Part shown: piece after piece, positions 53,886 to 63,060 of the stretch
Position numbering within the stretch: the stretch's first letter is position 1
How the letters are laid out: each line of letters starts with the position of its first letter
Translations under genes and position numbers: made by a program
The notes under the pieces: generated by a model
The model's input: the letters and a program-made list of their open reading frames with translations, nothing else
Told to the model about the DNA's origin: nothing
The model's database searches: none
Source: Alphaproteobacteria bacterium
GTDB taxonomy: Bacteria; Pseudomonadota; Alphaproteobacteria; Geminicoccales; Geminicoccaceae
Assembly: GCA_026990035.1 (NCBI GenBank)
Contig: JALSIM010000041.1
Location: 62,001 to 126,000, forward strand
Direction: 5' to 3'
Length of the DNA: 64,000 bases

Positions 53886-54835
53886 GCGACGGCCTCTGGC
53901 ACCGTCACGCCTGGGCCGCCTATCTCGCCGTCTTCGTCGGGGTGATCGGCCACGCCTCGAGCGAGTTCGTCTCGGTGCTGACGGGCGTTTCCGGCCCCGA
54001 GGTTTCGGTCTGGCGCTTCGCGATCGGCGCCGCCGGGCTGATCCTGCTCTGCCTGGCGATGCCCGGCACGCGCGATCTGCTGACCCCGCTGCGACGGCAT
54101 TTCTGGCCGATCACCGGCATTTCGGTGCTCGGGTTCGGGGTCGCCTATCTCTTCTTCCACTGGTCGCTCGATTTCGCCACCGTCCCGCAGGTGGCGATCA
54201 CCGTCACCACCATGCCCATCTTCCTCGCCATCGTGAACCAGTGGCGCACCGGGGAGAAGGTGACGCCGGTCAAATGGGTCACCGGCATCGCCGCCGTCCT
54301 CGCCATCGCCGCCCTGCTGACCGATGGCGCCCTGGAGCAGCTCGCCGGTACCGGCGACGATCTGATCGGCATGCTGATGGCGCTGGGGACCGCCTTCTTC
54401 GGCGGCGCCTTCATGATCCTCGTCCGGCCCTACTTCGCCCGTTACGGGGCGCTCCGCATGACCACCCTGTCGATCTCCATCGCCGCCATCGCGCTGTGGC
54501 TCGGAGTGGGCCTCCTGTTCGGCCGCTGGGTGGATTTCACGACCCTGTTCGATCGCAGCGGCGGCGAAGCCCTGGCGCTGGTCACCATCGGTCTCTACAA
54601 CACCACCATCACCCAGTGGCTGTGGCTGGGCGGGCTCGCCGCCGCCCCGGACATCGCCCGGGCCGGTTATCTGTTCTTCCTCAAACCGGTGATCGCCGCC
54701 CTGCTGGCGCTGTTCATCCTCGGCCAGCCGGTGACCCCGGTCGACTGGATCGCGATCCTGATCATCTGCGGTGCGGTCGCCTTCGAGGCCGCCTGGCCCC
54801 GCCTGCGCGCCGCCGGCCGCCCGCAGGCGGGCTGA
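53882..54835 (+). CDS. EamA/DMT-family transporter
   Basis: A 317-residue membrane protein with ten hydrophobic segments in two EamA repeats (about 12-145 and 160-307). The second ends in FLKPVIAALLALFILGQPVT, typical of drug/metabolite exporters. The GTG at 53882 overlaps the hydrolase stop. It is 16 bases upstream of the M24-fold gene. Confidence 0.87.
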   Translation: MSDGLWHRHAWAAYLAVFVGVIGHASSEFVSVLTGVSGPEVSVWRFAIGAAGLILLCLAMPGTRDLLTPLRRHFWPITGISVLGFGVAYLFFHWSLDFATVPQVAITVTTMPIFLAIVNQWRTGEKVTPVKWVTGIAAVLAIAALLTDGALEQLAGTGDDLIGMLMALGTAFFGGAFMILVRPYFARYGALRMTTLSISIAAIALWLGVGLLFGRWVDFTTLFDRSGGEALALVTIGLYNTTITQWLWLGGLAAAPDIARAGYLFFLKPVIAALLALFILGQPVTPVDWIAILIICGAVAFEAAWPRLRAAGRPQAG

Positions 54836-54851
54836 AGAGAGGAGGCCGCTC

Positions 54852-56006
54852 ATGGCCCTGCATTTCCCCCGCGAGGAATACGCGACCCGTCAGCGGCGGG
54901 TCCTCGCCGCCATGGAGCGGGCGGGGCTCGACGGCCTGCTGATGTTCAAGCCCGAGAGCCAGTACTGGACCACCGGCTTCGACAGCTTCGGCTACTGTTT
55001 CTTCCAGTGCCTGCTGCTGCGCGCCGATGGCGAGATGGTGCTGTTCACCCGCTCGCCCGATCTGCGTCAGGCGCAGCGGACCTCGGTGATCGAACGGATC
55101 CGGATCTGGGTCGATCGCGCCGATGCCGAGCCGGCGAAGGAACTCGTCGATCTGCTGCGCGAGAAGGGGCTCGCCGGCAAACGGCTCGGGGTGGAATGGG
55201 AGACCCACGGCCTCACCGCCGCCAACGGCAAACGTCTCGAACGCGCTCTCGAAGGGTTCGCCGAAGCGGTGGACGCCTCGCATCTCGTGAGCCGGCTGCG
55301 GCTGGTCAAATCTCCGGCCGAACTGGCGTACGTACGACAGGCGGCGGTCCTCGCCGACCGCGCCCTCGAGGCGGCCGTCGCTCATGCCCGGCCGGGAGCC
55401 GAGGAAGGGACGATCCTCGCCCGGATGCAGGATGCGGTGTTCGAAGGGGGCGGCGACTATCCCGCCAACCCGTTCATCATCGGCTCCGGCGAGAAGGCGC
55501 TCTTGTGCCGCTATGCCAGCGGGCGGCGCCGGCTCGATCCCGTCGATCAGCTCACCATCGAGTTCGCGGGTGTCTACCGCCAGTACCATGTCTGCCTGAT
55601 GCGGACGCTGCTCGTGGGGGAGATCCATCCCGACCACCGGGCCATGTTCGAAGCCTGCCGGGAAGCGCTGCTCGCCTGCGAGGAACGGATGCGCCCCGGG
55701 GCCACCATGGGCGAAGTGTTCGCCGCCCATGCCGAGACCTTCGATGCCCGCGGCTACGGGCCGCACCGGCTCAACGCCTGCGGCTATTCGCTGGGGGCCA
55801 CCTACGCGCCCTCCTGGATGGACTGGCCGATGTTCTACGCCGGCAATCCGGTGGAGATGGCCCCGGGCATGGTCTTCTTCCTGCACATGATCCTGATGGA
55901 CAGCGAACGGGGCCGGGCGATGACCCTCGGGCGCACCAGCCTGGTCACGGAACGGGGTGCCGAACCCCTCTCCGAGGCCCCTCTGCGGCTCCGAGCCCTG
56001 GGCTGA
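54852..56006 (+). CDS. M24-fold (creatinase/Xaa-Pro-like) protein lacking the metal ligands
   Basis: A 384-residue protein with the two-domain creatinase layout: an N-terminal domain (about 1-140) and a pita-bread domain (about 150-384). At the five metal-ligand positions of M24 peptidases I read Glu in LTIEFAG, Cys in QYHVCLMRT, Tyr in GYSLGATYAP, His in MVFFLHMIL and a non-acidic residue in LGRTSLVTERG. All are changed, as in creatinase itself. RLNACGYSLG and SWMDWPMFYAGNPVEMAPG are shared with ectoine-hydrolase-like members. It may hydrolyse a small C-N compound without metal. It follows the hydrolase and EamA genes in one operon. Confidence 0.78.
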   Translation: MALHFPREEYATRQRRVLAAMERAGLDGLLMFKPESQYWTTGFDSFGYCFFQCLLLRADGEMVLFTRSPDLRQAQRTSVIERIRIWVDRADAEPAKELVDLLREKGLAGKRLGVEWETHGLTAANGKRLERALEGFAEAVDASHLVSRLRLVKSPAELAYVRQAAVLADRALEAAVAHARPGAEEGTILARMQDAVFEGGGDYPANPFIIGSGEKALLCRYASGRRRLDPVDQLTIEFAGVYRQYHVCLMRTLLVGEIHPDHRAMFEACREALLACEERMRPGATMGEVFAAHAETFDARGYGPHRLNACGYSLGATYAPSWMDWPMFYAGNPVEMAPGMVFFLHMILMDSERGRAMTLGRTSLVTERGAEPLSEAPLRLRALG

Positions 56007-56048
56007 AAAGCCCGATCGTACCGGGAGGCGGAGACTTTTCACCGGCCG

Positions 56049-56077
56049 TTTACTCGCCCGGGTGATGTTGCTAGAAG
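56049..56077 (+). promoter_or_regulatory. Candidate prs promoter
   Basis: TTTACT (56049-56054), a 17-base spacer and TAGAAG (56072-56077). Both hexamers match consensus at four of six positions. The start point would be about 35 bases before the prs ATG. Confidence 0.4.
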
Positions 56078-56117
56078 CGCGCCCACCGAGCCCCCGATCC
56101 AGACCCGGACATCGCCC

Positions 56118-57050
<933 letters not shown>

Positions 57051-57117
57051 CGGCGGCGCGGGAAACGGTCTGTCCGGGGTGCGGCGCACCGGACCGGAGG
57101 GGCGAAAGGAGCGAGAC

Positions 57118-57747
57118 ATGGCCGAGATCATCAGCCTCGAGATCGAACTGCGCGAGCGGGCCGGCAAGGGGGCCGCCCGGGCGCTGCGGCGGGCCGGCAA
57201 GCTGCCGGCGATCCTCTACGGCGGCCGCGGCGAGCCGCAGAAGATCGCCCTCTCCCAGAGCGAACTCAAGCGGGTGCTGACCCGCCATCCGCGCTTCATG
57301 AGCTCGCTCTGGGAACTGCGTGCGGGTGATCAGGTGATGCGCGCCCTGCCCCGGGAGATCCAGTACCATCCGGTCACCGACGAGCCCCTCCATCTCGACT
57401 TCCTGCGCGCCGAGGCGGGCGCCCGGGTCGAGGTCGAGGTGCCGGTGGTGTTCCTCAACGAGGAGACCTGCGTCGGCCTCAAGCGCGGCGGCGTCCTCAA
57501 CGTCGTGCGTCGCGAGGTCGAGCTCGAATGTCCGGTCGACAACATTCCTGCCGAACTCGCGGTGGATCTGGCCGGCTTCGATATCGGCGACAGCGTCCAC
57601 ATCAGCCATATCAGCCTGCCCGAAGGGGTGGTGCCGACGATCCGCGATCGGGACTTCACCATCTGCACCATCGTGCCGCCCACGGTGGTCGCCGAGGCGG
57701 CCGCCGAAGAGGCGGAGGAGGCCGAGGAAGAGGCCGCGGAAGAGTAG
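57118..57747 (+). CDS. rplY: 50S ribosomal protein L25/general stress protein Ctc
   Basis: A 209-residue long-form L25 that binds 5S rRNA. The N-terminal domain has KGAARALRRAGKLPAILYGG and PLHLDFLRA. The C-terminal TL5 domain is followed by a strongly acidic tail rich in Glu and Ala. AAAGGAGCGAGAC precedes the ATG. Its stop overlaps the pth start by one base. Confidence 0.93.
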   Translation: MAEIISLEIELRERAGKGAARALRRAGKLPAILYGGRGEPQKIALSQSELKRVLTRHPRFMSSLWELRAGDQVMRALPREIQYHPVTDEPLHLDFLRAEAGARVEVEVPVVFLNEETCVGLKRGGVLNVVRREVELECPVDNIPAELAVDLAGFDIGDSVHISHISLPEGVVPTIRDRDFTICTIVPPTVVAEAAAEEAEEAEEEAAEE

Positions 57748-58388
57748 TGTTCGGCCGCTTCCGGCGGCGCTCGGAAGGGGCCCCGTCGCGGTTGTTCGTG
57801 GGCCTCGGCAATCCCGGCCCGCGCCATGCCCGCAACCGCCACAACCTGGGCTTCATGGCGATCGACGCCATCGCCGCACGCTGGCGGGCCGAGGCTTGGC
57901 GGCGGCGGTTCCGGGGCGAGATCGCCGAAGCGGATCTCGACGGTCGTCGGACCCTGCTGATGAAGCCCGGCACCTTCATGAACGAATCCGGCCGGGCGGT
58001 GGCCGAGGCGGTCCGCTTTTACAAGCTGCCCCTCGAGCGTCTGGTGGTCTTCCACGACGAGCTCGACCTCGCCCCGGGCAAGGTCCGGGTCAAGCTCGGT
58101 GGCGGCACCGCCGGCCACAACGGGCTGCGGAGCCTGGCCGCCTGTCTCGGCAGCTCCGATTTCAGGCGGGTGCGGATCGGCATCGGCCATCCCGGCGACC
58201 GCGAGCGGGTGGTGCCCTGGGTGCTGAGCGATTTCGCCGAGGCCGATGCGAGCTGGCTGGAGCCGCTCCTGGAAGCCATCGCCGAGGCGGCGCCGCTGCT
58301 CGCCGCCGGCGACGACGCCGGCTTCATGAACCGGGTGGCGCTGCTCTCCCGGAAGGCCGCCGAAGGGGCGGTCCGCTCAGGCCGCTGA
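57747..58388 (+). CDS. pth: Peptidyl-tRNA hydrolase
   Basis: A 213-residue enzyme that frees stalled peptides from tRNA. The catalytic histidine is in ARNRHNLGF. KPGTFMNESG, FHDELDLAPG and GGTAGHNGLRS complete the active site. I use the GTG at 57747, which overlaps the L25 stop (TAGTG). A short basic N-terminal extension (FRRRSEGAPSR) precedes the usual start. Confidence 0.92.
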   Translation: MFGRFRRRSEGAPSRLFVGLGNPGPRHARNRHNLGFMAIDAIAARWRAEAWRRRFRGEIAEADLDGRRTLLMKPGTFMNESGRAVAEAVRFYKLPLERLVVFHDELDLAPGKVRVKLGGGTAGHNGLRSLAACLGSSDFRRVRIGIGHPGDRERVVPWVLSDFAEADASWLEPLLEAIAEAAPLLAAGDDAGFMNRVALLSRKAAEGAVRSGR

Positions 58389-59276
58389 AGCCTCGCCGTC
58401 TTCCGCCTCGAGGCGGGTCCGGGCGGCCTCGATGTCCCGCAGCTTTTCCTCCGACACCTCGGGAAAGCTGAGATCGAGGCTCTCGAGCGCCCCGACCACC
58501 GCCGCCAGGATCACCGCCCGCGAAAACCACTTGCGGTCACCGGGAAGCACGAACCAGGGGGCGTGGGGCGCGGCCGTCGCCCGGATCGCCGCCTCGTAGG
58601 CCTTCATGTAGCGGTCCCAGTGGGCCCGCTCCTCGATATCGGCGCGATCGAACTTCCAGTGCTTGTGCGGCCTCTCCAGCCGCTCCATGAAACGCCGCTT
58701 CTGCTCCTCGCGGGAGATGTGGAGGAAGAACTTGAGGATGACCGTACCGGAGCGGGCCAGGTGGCGCTCGAAGGCGGCGATGTCCTCGAGCCGCTCCCGC
58801 CAGACGTGTTCGGTGAGCAGTCGCTCCGGAAGATGCTGGCTGTCCAGCAGCTCCGGGTGCACCCGCACCACCAGCACCTCCTCGTAGGCCGAGCGGTTCC
58901 AGATGCCGATGCGCCCCCGTTCCGGCAGCCGGCAGGCGTGGCGCCAGAGAAAATCGTGGGCACGTTCCTCCTCCGAGGGCGCCTTGAAGGCGTAGGCCTG
59001 GCAGCCGAGGGGATTGAGTCCGGCCATGACATGGCGGATGGCCCCGTCCTTGCCCGAGGCGTCCATCCCCTGGAAGATCAGGAGGAGAGCCCACCGCCCG
59101 TCGGCGTAGAGGAGATTCTGCAACGCCGCCAGGCGGTCGGTCCCGGCGGCGATCAGCGCCTTGGCCTCGGTCTTGCCGATGTCGAGACCGGCCCGGGCGT
59201 CGGGACGATGGTCGGAAAGCCGGAACTTCCGCCCCGCGGTGATCCTGAAAGGCCGGGTGAGCTCGCCTATATTCAT
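58377..59276 (-). CDS. ppk2: Polyphosphate kinase 2 (PPK2 family)
   Basis: A 299-residue kinase that transfers phosphate between polyphosphate and nucleoside mono- or diphosphates. Walker A is GMDASGKDGAIRHVM, Walker B GRIGIWNRSAYEEVLVVRVHP, and the lid region contains KRRFMERLERPHKHWKF. It is of the single-domain type, and the class cannot be fixed by eye. It is convergent with pth (12-base overlap) and divergent from ychF. Confidence 0.9.
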   Translation of the reverse strand: MNIGELTRPFRITAGRKFRLSDHRPDARAGLDIGKTEAKALIAAGTDRLAALQNLLYADGRWALLLIFQGMDASGKDGAIRHVMAGLNPLGCQAYAFKAPSEEERAHDFLWRHACRLPERGRIGIWNRSAYEEVLVVRVHPELLDSQHLPERLLTEHVWRERLEDIAAFERHLARSGTVILKFFLHISREEQKRRFMERLERPHKHWKFDRADIEERAHWDRYMKAYEAAIRATAAPHAPWFVLPGDRKWFSRAVILAAVVGALESLDLSFPEVSEEKLRDIEAARTRLEAEDGEASAA

Positions 59277-59386
59277 GTTCGATCCCGTCGCGCCGTGGCC
59301 ACATGTCGCGGCATCTTGCCAGCTCGCGCGCATTTGGCCAGAAGACCGCGGCCCGATGCGACATTTTTCCGGACGAAGGCAGGTTC

Positions 59387-60484
59387 ATGGGTTTCAGTTG
59401 CGGCATCGTCGGACTGCCGAACGTCGGCAAGTCCACCCTCTTCAACGCCCTGACCAGTTCCGCGGCGGCGGCCGCGGCCAACTATCCGTTCTGCACCATC
59501 GAGCCCAATATCGGCCAGGTGCCGGTTCCCGATCCCCGGCTCGACGATCTGGCCCCGCTCGCGGGATCGGCCCGCATCGTTCCGACCCGGATCGAGATCC
59601 GCGACATCGCCGGTCTGGTGAAAGGAGCCTCCAAGGGCGAGGGCCTCGGCAACCGCTTCCTGGCCGCCATCCGCGAGGTGGATGCCATCCTCCATCTGCT
59701 GCGCTGCTTCGAGGATGACGACATCGCCCATGTCGAGGGAGCGGTCGATCCGGTACGCGATGCCGAGCTCATCGAAACCGAGCTGCTGCTGGCCGATATC
59801 GAGAGCCTGGAACGGCAGAAGGAAGGCCTGATCAAGCGGGCGCGGGGGCGGGACAAGGAGGCCGGGATCCGGCTGGCCCTCCTGGAGAAGGTGCTGCCGG
59901 CGATGGCCGAGGGCAGGCCTGCCCGCAGGCTCGATCTGGCGGCCGGGGAACACGAGCTTCTGGCCGGCTTCCATCTGCTGACCGCGAAGCCCGTGCTCTA
60001 CGTCTGCAACGTCGAGGAGGCCTCGGCCGCCGGCGGCAACGCCCTGAGCCGCAAGGTGGCGGAGATGGCCGCGCGGGAGGGAGCGGGCTGCGTGGTCCTG
60101 GCCGCCGGCATCGAAGCCGAGCTGGCCGAGCTGGGCGCCGAGGAGCGGGCCGAATACCTGCGCGAACTCGGCCTCGAGGAGCCGGGGCTGAACCGCCTCA
60201 TCCGCGAGGGCTACGCGCTCCTGGATCTCATCACCTTCTTCACCGCCGGCCCCAAGGAAACCCGGGCCTGGACGGTGCGGCGCGGCGCCACCGCACCCGA
60301 AGCGGCCGGAGTCATCCACAGCGATTTCCAGCGCGGCTTCATCTGCGTCGAGGTGATCCCTTTCGAGGACTACGTCGCCTGCGGCGGTGAGCAGGGGGCC
60401 AAGGAGCGCGGCCGCATGCGTCTGGAAGGCCGCGATTACGTGATCCGCGACGGCGACGTCTGCCTGTTCCGGTTCAACGTCTGA
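59387..60484 (+). CDS. ychF: YchF/Obg-like ATPase
   Basis: A 365-residue TRAFAC-class NTPase that binds ribosomes. It has G1 GLPNVGKSTLF, G3 DIAGLVKGASKGEGLGN and the YchF variant of G4, a coiled coil (about 130-200), and a C-terminal TGS domain with EAAGVIHSDFQRGFICVEV. The start at 59387 gives the normal MGFSCGIVG N-terminus. Confidence 0.95.
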   Translation: MGFSCGIVGLPNVGKSTLFNALTSSAAAAAANYPFCTIEPNIGQVPVPDPRLDDLAPLAGSARIVPTRIEIRDIAGLVKGASKGEGLGNRFLAAIREVDAILHLLRCFEDDDIAHVEGAVDPVRDAELIETELLLADIESLERQKEGLIKRARGRDKEAGIRLALLEKVLPAMAEGRPARRLDLAAGEHELLAGFHLLTAKPVLYVCNVEEASAAGGNALSRKVAEMAAREGAGCVVLAAGIEAELAELGAEERAEYLRELGLEEPGLNRLIREGYALLDLITFFTAGPKETRAWTVRRGATAPEAAGVIHSDFQRGFICVEVIPFEDYVACGGEQGAKERGRMRLEGRDYVIRDGDVCLFRFNV

Positions 60485-60496
60485 GCGAACCCACCA

Positions 60497-61891
60497 TCAG
60501 CCGGCGGCCAGTTCCGCCATCCGCGCCAGCAGCAGGGCGTGGGATTTGATGCCGTTGCGAAGGCAGGCGAGCTCGAACTTCTCGTTGGGGCCGTGCATGC
60601 GGTCGTCGTCGAGGCCGAAACCCACGAGGATGGTGTCGAGGCCGAGAATCCGCTCGAAGGAGGCCACCACCGGGATCGAACCGCCGCAGCCGATGAGCGC
60701 CGGTTCGCGGCCGAACACTTCGCCGAGGGCCCGGCGGGCGGCCCCGAGATGGGGAGAATCCGTCGGCACCCGCACCGGATCGCCGCGGCCGAGTTCACGG
60801 ATCGAAAGGCGACAGCCCTCGGGCAGCCGGGCTCGGAAATGCCGTTCGAGGGCGGCGAAAATCTCCTCGGGGCGCTGTTCGGGGACCAGGCGGCAGCTCA
60901 ACTTGGCATGGGCCTCGGCGGGGATCACCGTCTTCGCCCCCTCGCCGGTGTAGCCGCCCCGGATGCCGTTGACGTCGAGACAGGGCCGGGCCCAGATCCG
61001 CTCGATCACCGACCAGCCTTCCTCGCCCACCGAACGTTCGACGCCGGCGGCGGCGAGGATCGCCCGTTCATCGAGGCCGAGCTCCTGCCAGGAACGGCGC
61101 TGTTCGGGAGAAAGCGGCAGCACCCGATCGTAGAAACCCGCCACCGTCACCCGGCCATGGGCGTCGTGCAGCCCGGCGATCAACCGTGCGAGCACATGGA
61201 CGGGGTTGACCACCGCCCCGCCGAACATGCCCGAATGGAGGTCCCGGGCGGGCCCGCCCACCGTCACCTCGGCGTAGAGCAGGCCGCGGAGCTGGGTGGT
61301 GATGGCCGGCTGGTCGATGGCCGGCATCAGGGTGTCGGAGACCACCACCACATCGGCGGCGAGCGCTTGCCGATGGCGTTCCAGGAACGGATCGAGGTTG
61401 GGGCTGGAGCTCTCCTCCTCCCCCTCCACGAGGAGCGTGACCGGCACCGGCAGGGCGCCGTGCACCGCCTTCCAGGCGCGCAGCGCCTCGAGGATGGTCA
61501 GGAGCTGGCCCTTGTCGTCCACCGCACCGCGGGCGATGATGCGCGGACCGTGGGGGCCTTCGACCACCACCGGCTCGAAGGGCGGCGATTCCCAGAGCTC
61601 CAGGGGATCGGGCGGCTGCACGTCGTAATGGCCGTAATAGAGAATGCGCGGCCCCCGCCCCTCCTCCGAGCGCCCGACCACCATGGGATGGCCCGGCGTC
61701 TCGTGGAGCGCGGCCTCGATTCCGATCCCGCGGAGCTCGCCCGTGAGCCATTCGGCGGCGCGCCGGGTGTCGGCGTCATGGGCGGGATCGGCGCCGACGC
61801 TGGGGATGCGCAGGAATTCTTCGAGACGTTTCACGCTGTCGTCGAAATGCGCTTCGATCCACGCCAGAACCGGCCCCGTATCCACAGTCAT
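60497..61891 (-). CDS. M20-family metallopeptidase (dipeptidase)
   Basis: A 464-residue cytosolic peptidase. The metal site begins YYGHYDVQPPDPLELW, followed by RGAVDDKGQ and EGEEESSSPNL (catalytic glutamate). Further on are SGMFGGAVVNP and VLVGFGLDDDRMHGPNEKF. The dimerisation domain lies between, about residues 200-320. It resembles CPG2/DUG1-type dipeptidases. GGGGGAG precedes the tandem GTG-ATG start; I use the ATG. Confidence 0.88.
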   Translation of the reverse strand: MTVDTGPVLAWIEAHFDDSVKRLEEFLRIPSVGADPAHDADTRRAAEWLTGELRGIGIEAALHETPGHPMVVGRSEEGRGPRILYYGHYDVQPPDPLELWESPPFEPVVVEGPHGPRIIARGAVDDKGQLLTILEALRAWKAVHGALPVPVTLLVEGEEESSSPNLDPFLERHRQALAADVVVVSDTLMPAIDQPAITTQLRGLLYAEVTVGGPARDLHSGMFGGAVVNPVHVLARLIAGLHDAHGRVTVAGFYDRVLPLSPEQRRSWQELGLDERAILAAAGVERSVGEEGWSVIERIWARPCLDVNGIRGGYTGEGAKTVIPAEAHAKLSCRLVPEQRPEEIFAALERHFRARLPEGCRLSIRELGRGDPVRVPTDSPHLGAARRALGEVFGREPALIGCGGSIPVVASFERILGLDTILVGFGLDDDRMHGPNEKFELACLRNGIKSHALLLARMAELAAG

Positions 61892-61965
61892 CACTCGTCT
61901 CCCCCTCGTCTGCGGCCGCTTCTAGCACGCTCCGTCGCCGCACGGCAGGGTCGGTGGCGAGCGCC

Positions 61966-63057
61966 TCAGTCGAAGGCGGGCCGCGGCAGGCAGCGACCGT
62001 CCCGGTCGAACAGATAGGCGGCACCGGCCGGGATGCCGATCCGCATCACGGTGCCCGGCCGGGCCTCGATGCCGCCGGGTGCCTTGGCGACGAGCGTGCG
62101 ATCACCGACCAGGGAGAGATGGACGAAGCTCTCGCCGCCCAGCCGTTCCACGGCGAGGATTTCGCCCGCGATCCCGGCGTCGCCTCCGCCGCCGCATAGA
62201 AGATGTTCGGGACGCAGGCCGATCTCGAGGATCTCCGCGCTCTCTTCGGCGCGGGTGGGGGTCGCCAGAACCGTCCCCTCCGCGATCTCCACCATCACCC
62301 CGCCCTCCGCCTCGCCCACCGCCCGACAGGGCAGAAGGTTCATCCGCGGCGAGCCGATGAAGGTGGCGACGAAGCGGTCGGCCGGATGATGGTAGAGTTC
62401 GAGCGGCGCCGCGAACTGGCGGAGGACGCCGGCATCGAGCACGGCGATGCGGTCGGCCAGCGTCATCGCCTCCACCTGATCGTGGGTGACGTAGATCATG
62501 GTGGCGCCGAGCTGGCGATGCAGCCGGGCGATCTCGATCCGCATCTGCACCCGGAGCGCGGCATCGAGATTGGAGAGCGGCTCGTCGAACAGGAACACTT
62601 CGGGGTTGCGGGTAATGGCCCGGCCGATCGCCACCCGCTGGCGCTGGCCGCCCGAAAGCTGCCGCGGCTTGCGCTCGAGCAACGGTTCGATCTGCAGGAT
62701 GCGGGCGGCCTCGCGGACCCGGGCGTCGACCGCGGCGCGGCCTTCCCTGGCCAGACGCAGGCCGAAGGCCATGTTGTCGTAGACCGTCATGTGCGGATAC
62801 AGCGCATAGGACTGGAAGACCATGGCGATGCCGCGCTCGTAGGGCGGCAGCTCGGTGACATCGCGACCGCCGATCCACACATTGCCGCGGCTCACCTCCT
62901 CGAGCCCGGCGATCAGCCGCAGCAGGGTCGACTTGCCGCATCCCGAAGGGCCGACGAAGACCACGAACGCGCCGGGATCGACGGTGAGATCGACGCCCCG
63001 GATCACCATGTTGCCGCCGAACGCCTTCCACACCTTCTCGAGCCGGACTTCCGCCAC
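61966..63057 (-). CDS. Sugar ABC transporter ATPase, MalK/UgpC/AglK-like
   Basis: A 363-residue ATPase with Walker A GPSGCGKS, LSGGQRQ, VFLFDEPLSNLD, YVTHDQVEAMTLADRI and a C-terminal TOBE/OB domain (about 240-360), typical of CUT1 ATPases. The GTG start lies three bases after a GH13 glucosidase stop. The pairing glucosidase > ATPase matches alpha-glucoside (agl) operons, so it probably energises alpha-glucoside uptake. Confidence 0.88.
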   Translation of the reverse strand: MAEVRLEKVWKAFGGNMVIRGVDLTVDPGAFVVFVGPSGCGKSTLLRLIAGLEEVSRGNVWIGGRDVTELPPYERGIAMVFQSYALYPHMTVYDNMAFGLRLAREGRAAVDARVREAARILQIEPLLERKPRQLSGGQRQRVAIGRAITRNPEVFLFDEPLSNLDAALRVQMRIEIARLHRQLGATMIYVTHDQVEAMTLADRIAVLDAGVLRQFAAPLELYHHPADRFVATFIGSPRMNLLPCRAVGEAEGGVMVEIAEGTVLATPTRAEESAEILEIGLRPEHLLCGGGGDAGIAGEILAVERLGGESFVHLSLVGDRTLVAKAPGGIEARPGTVMRIGIPAGAAYLFDRDGRCLPRPAFD

Positions 63058-63060
63058 CTC

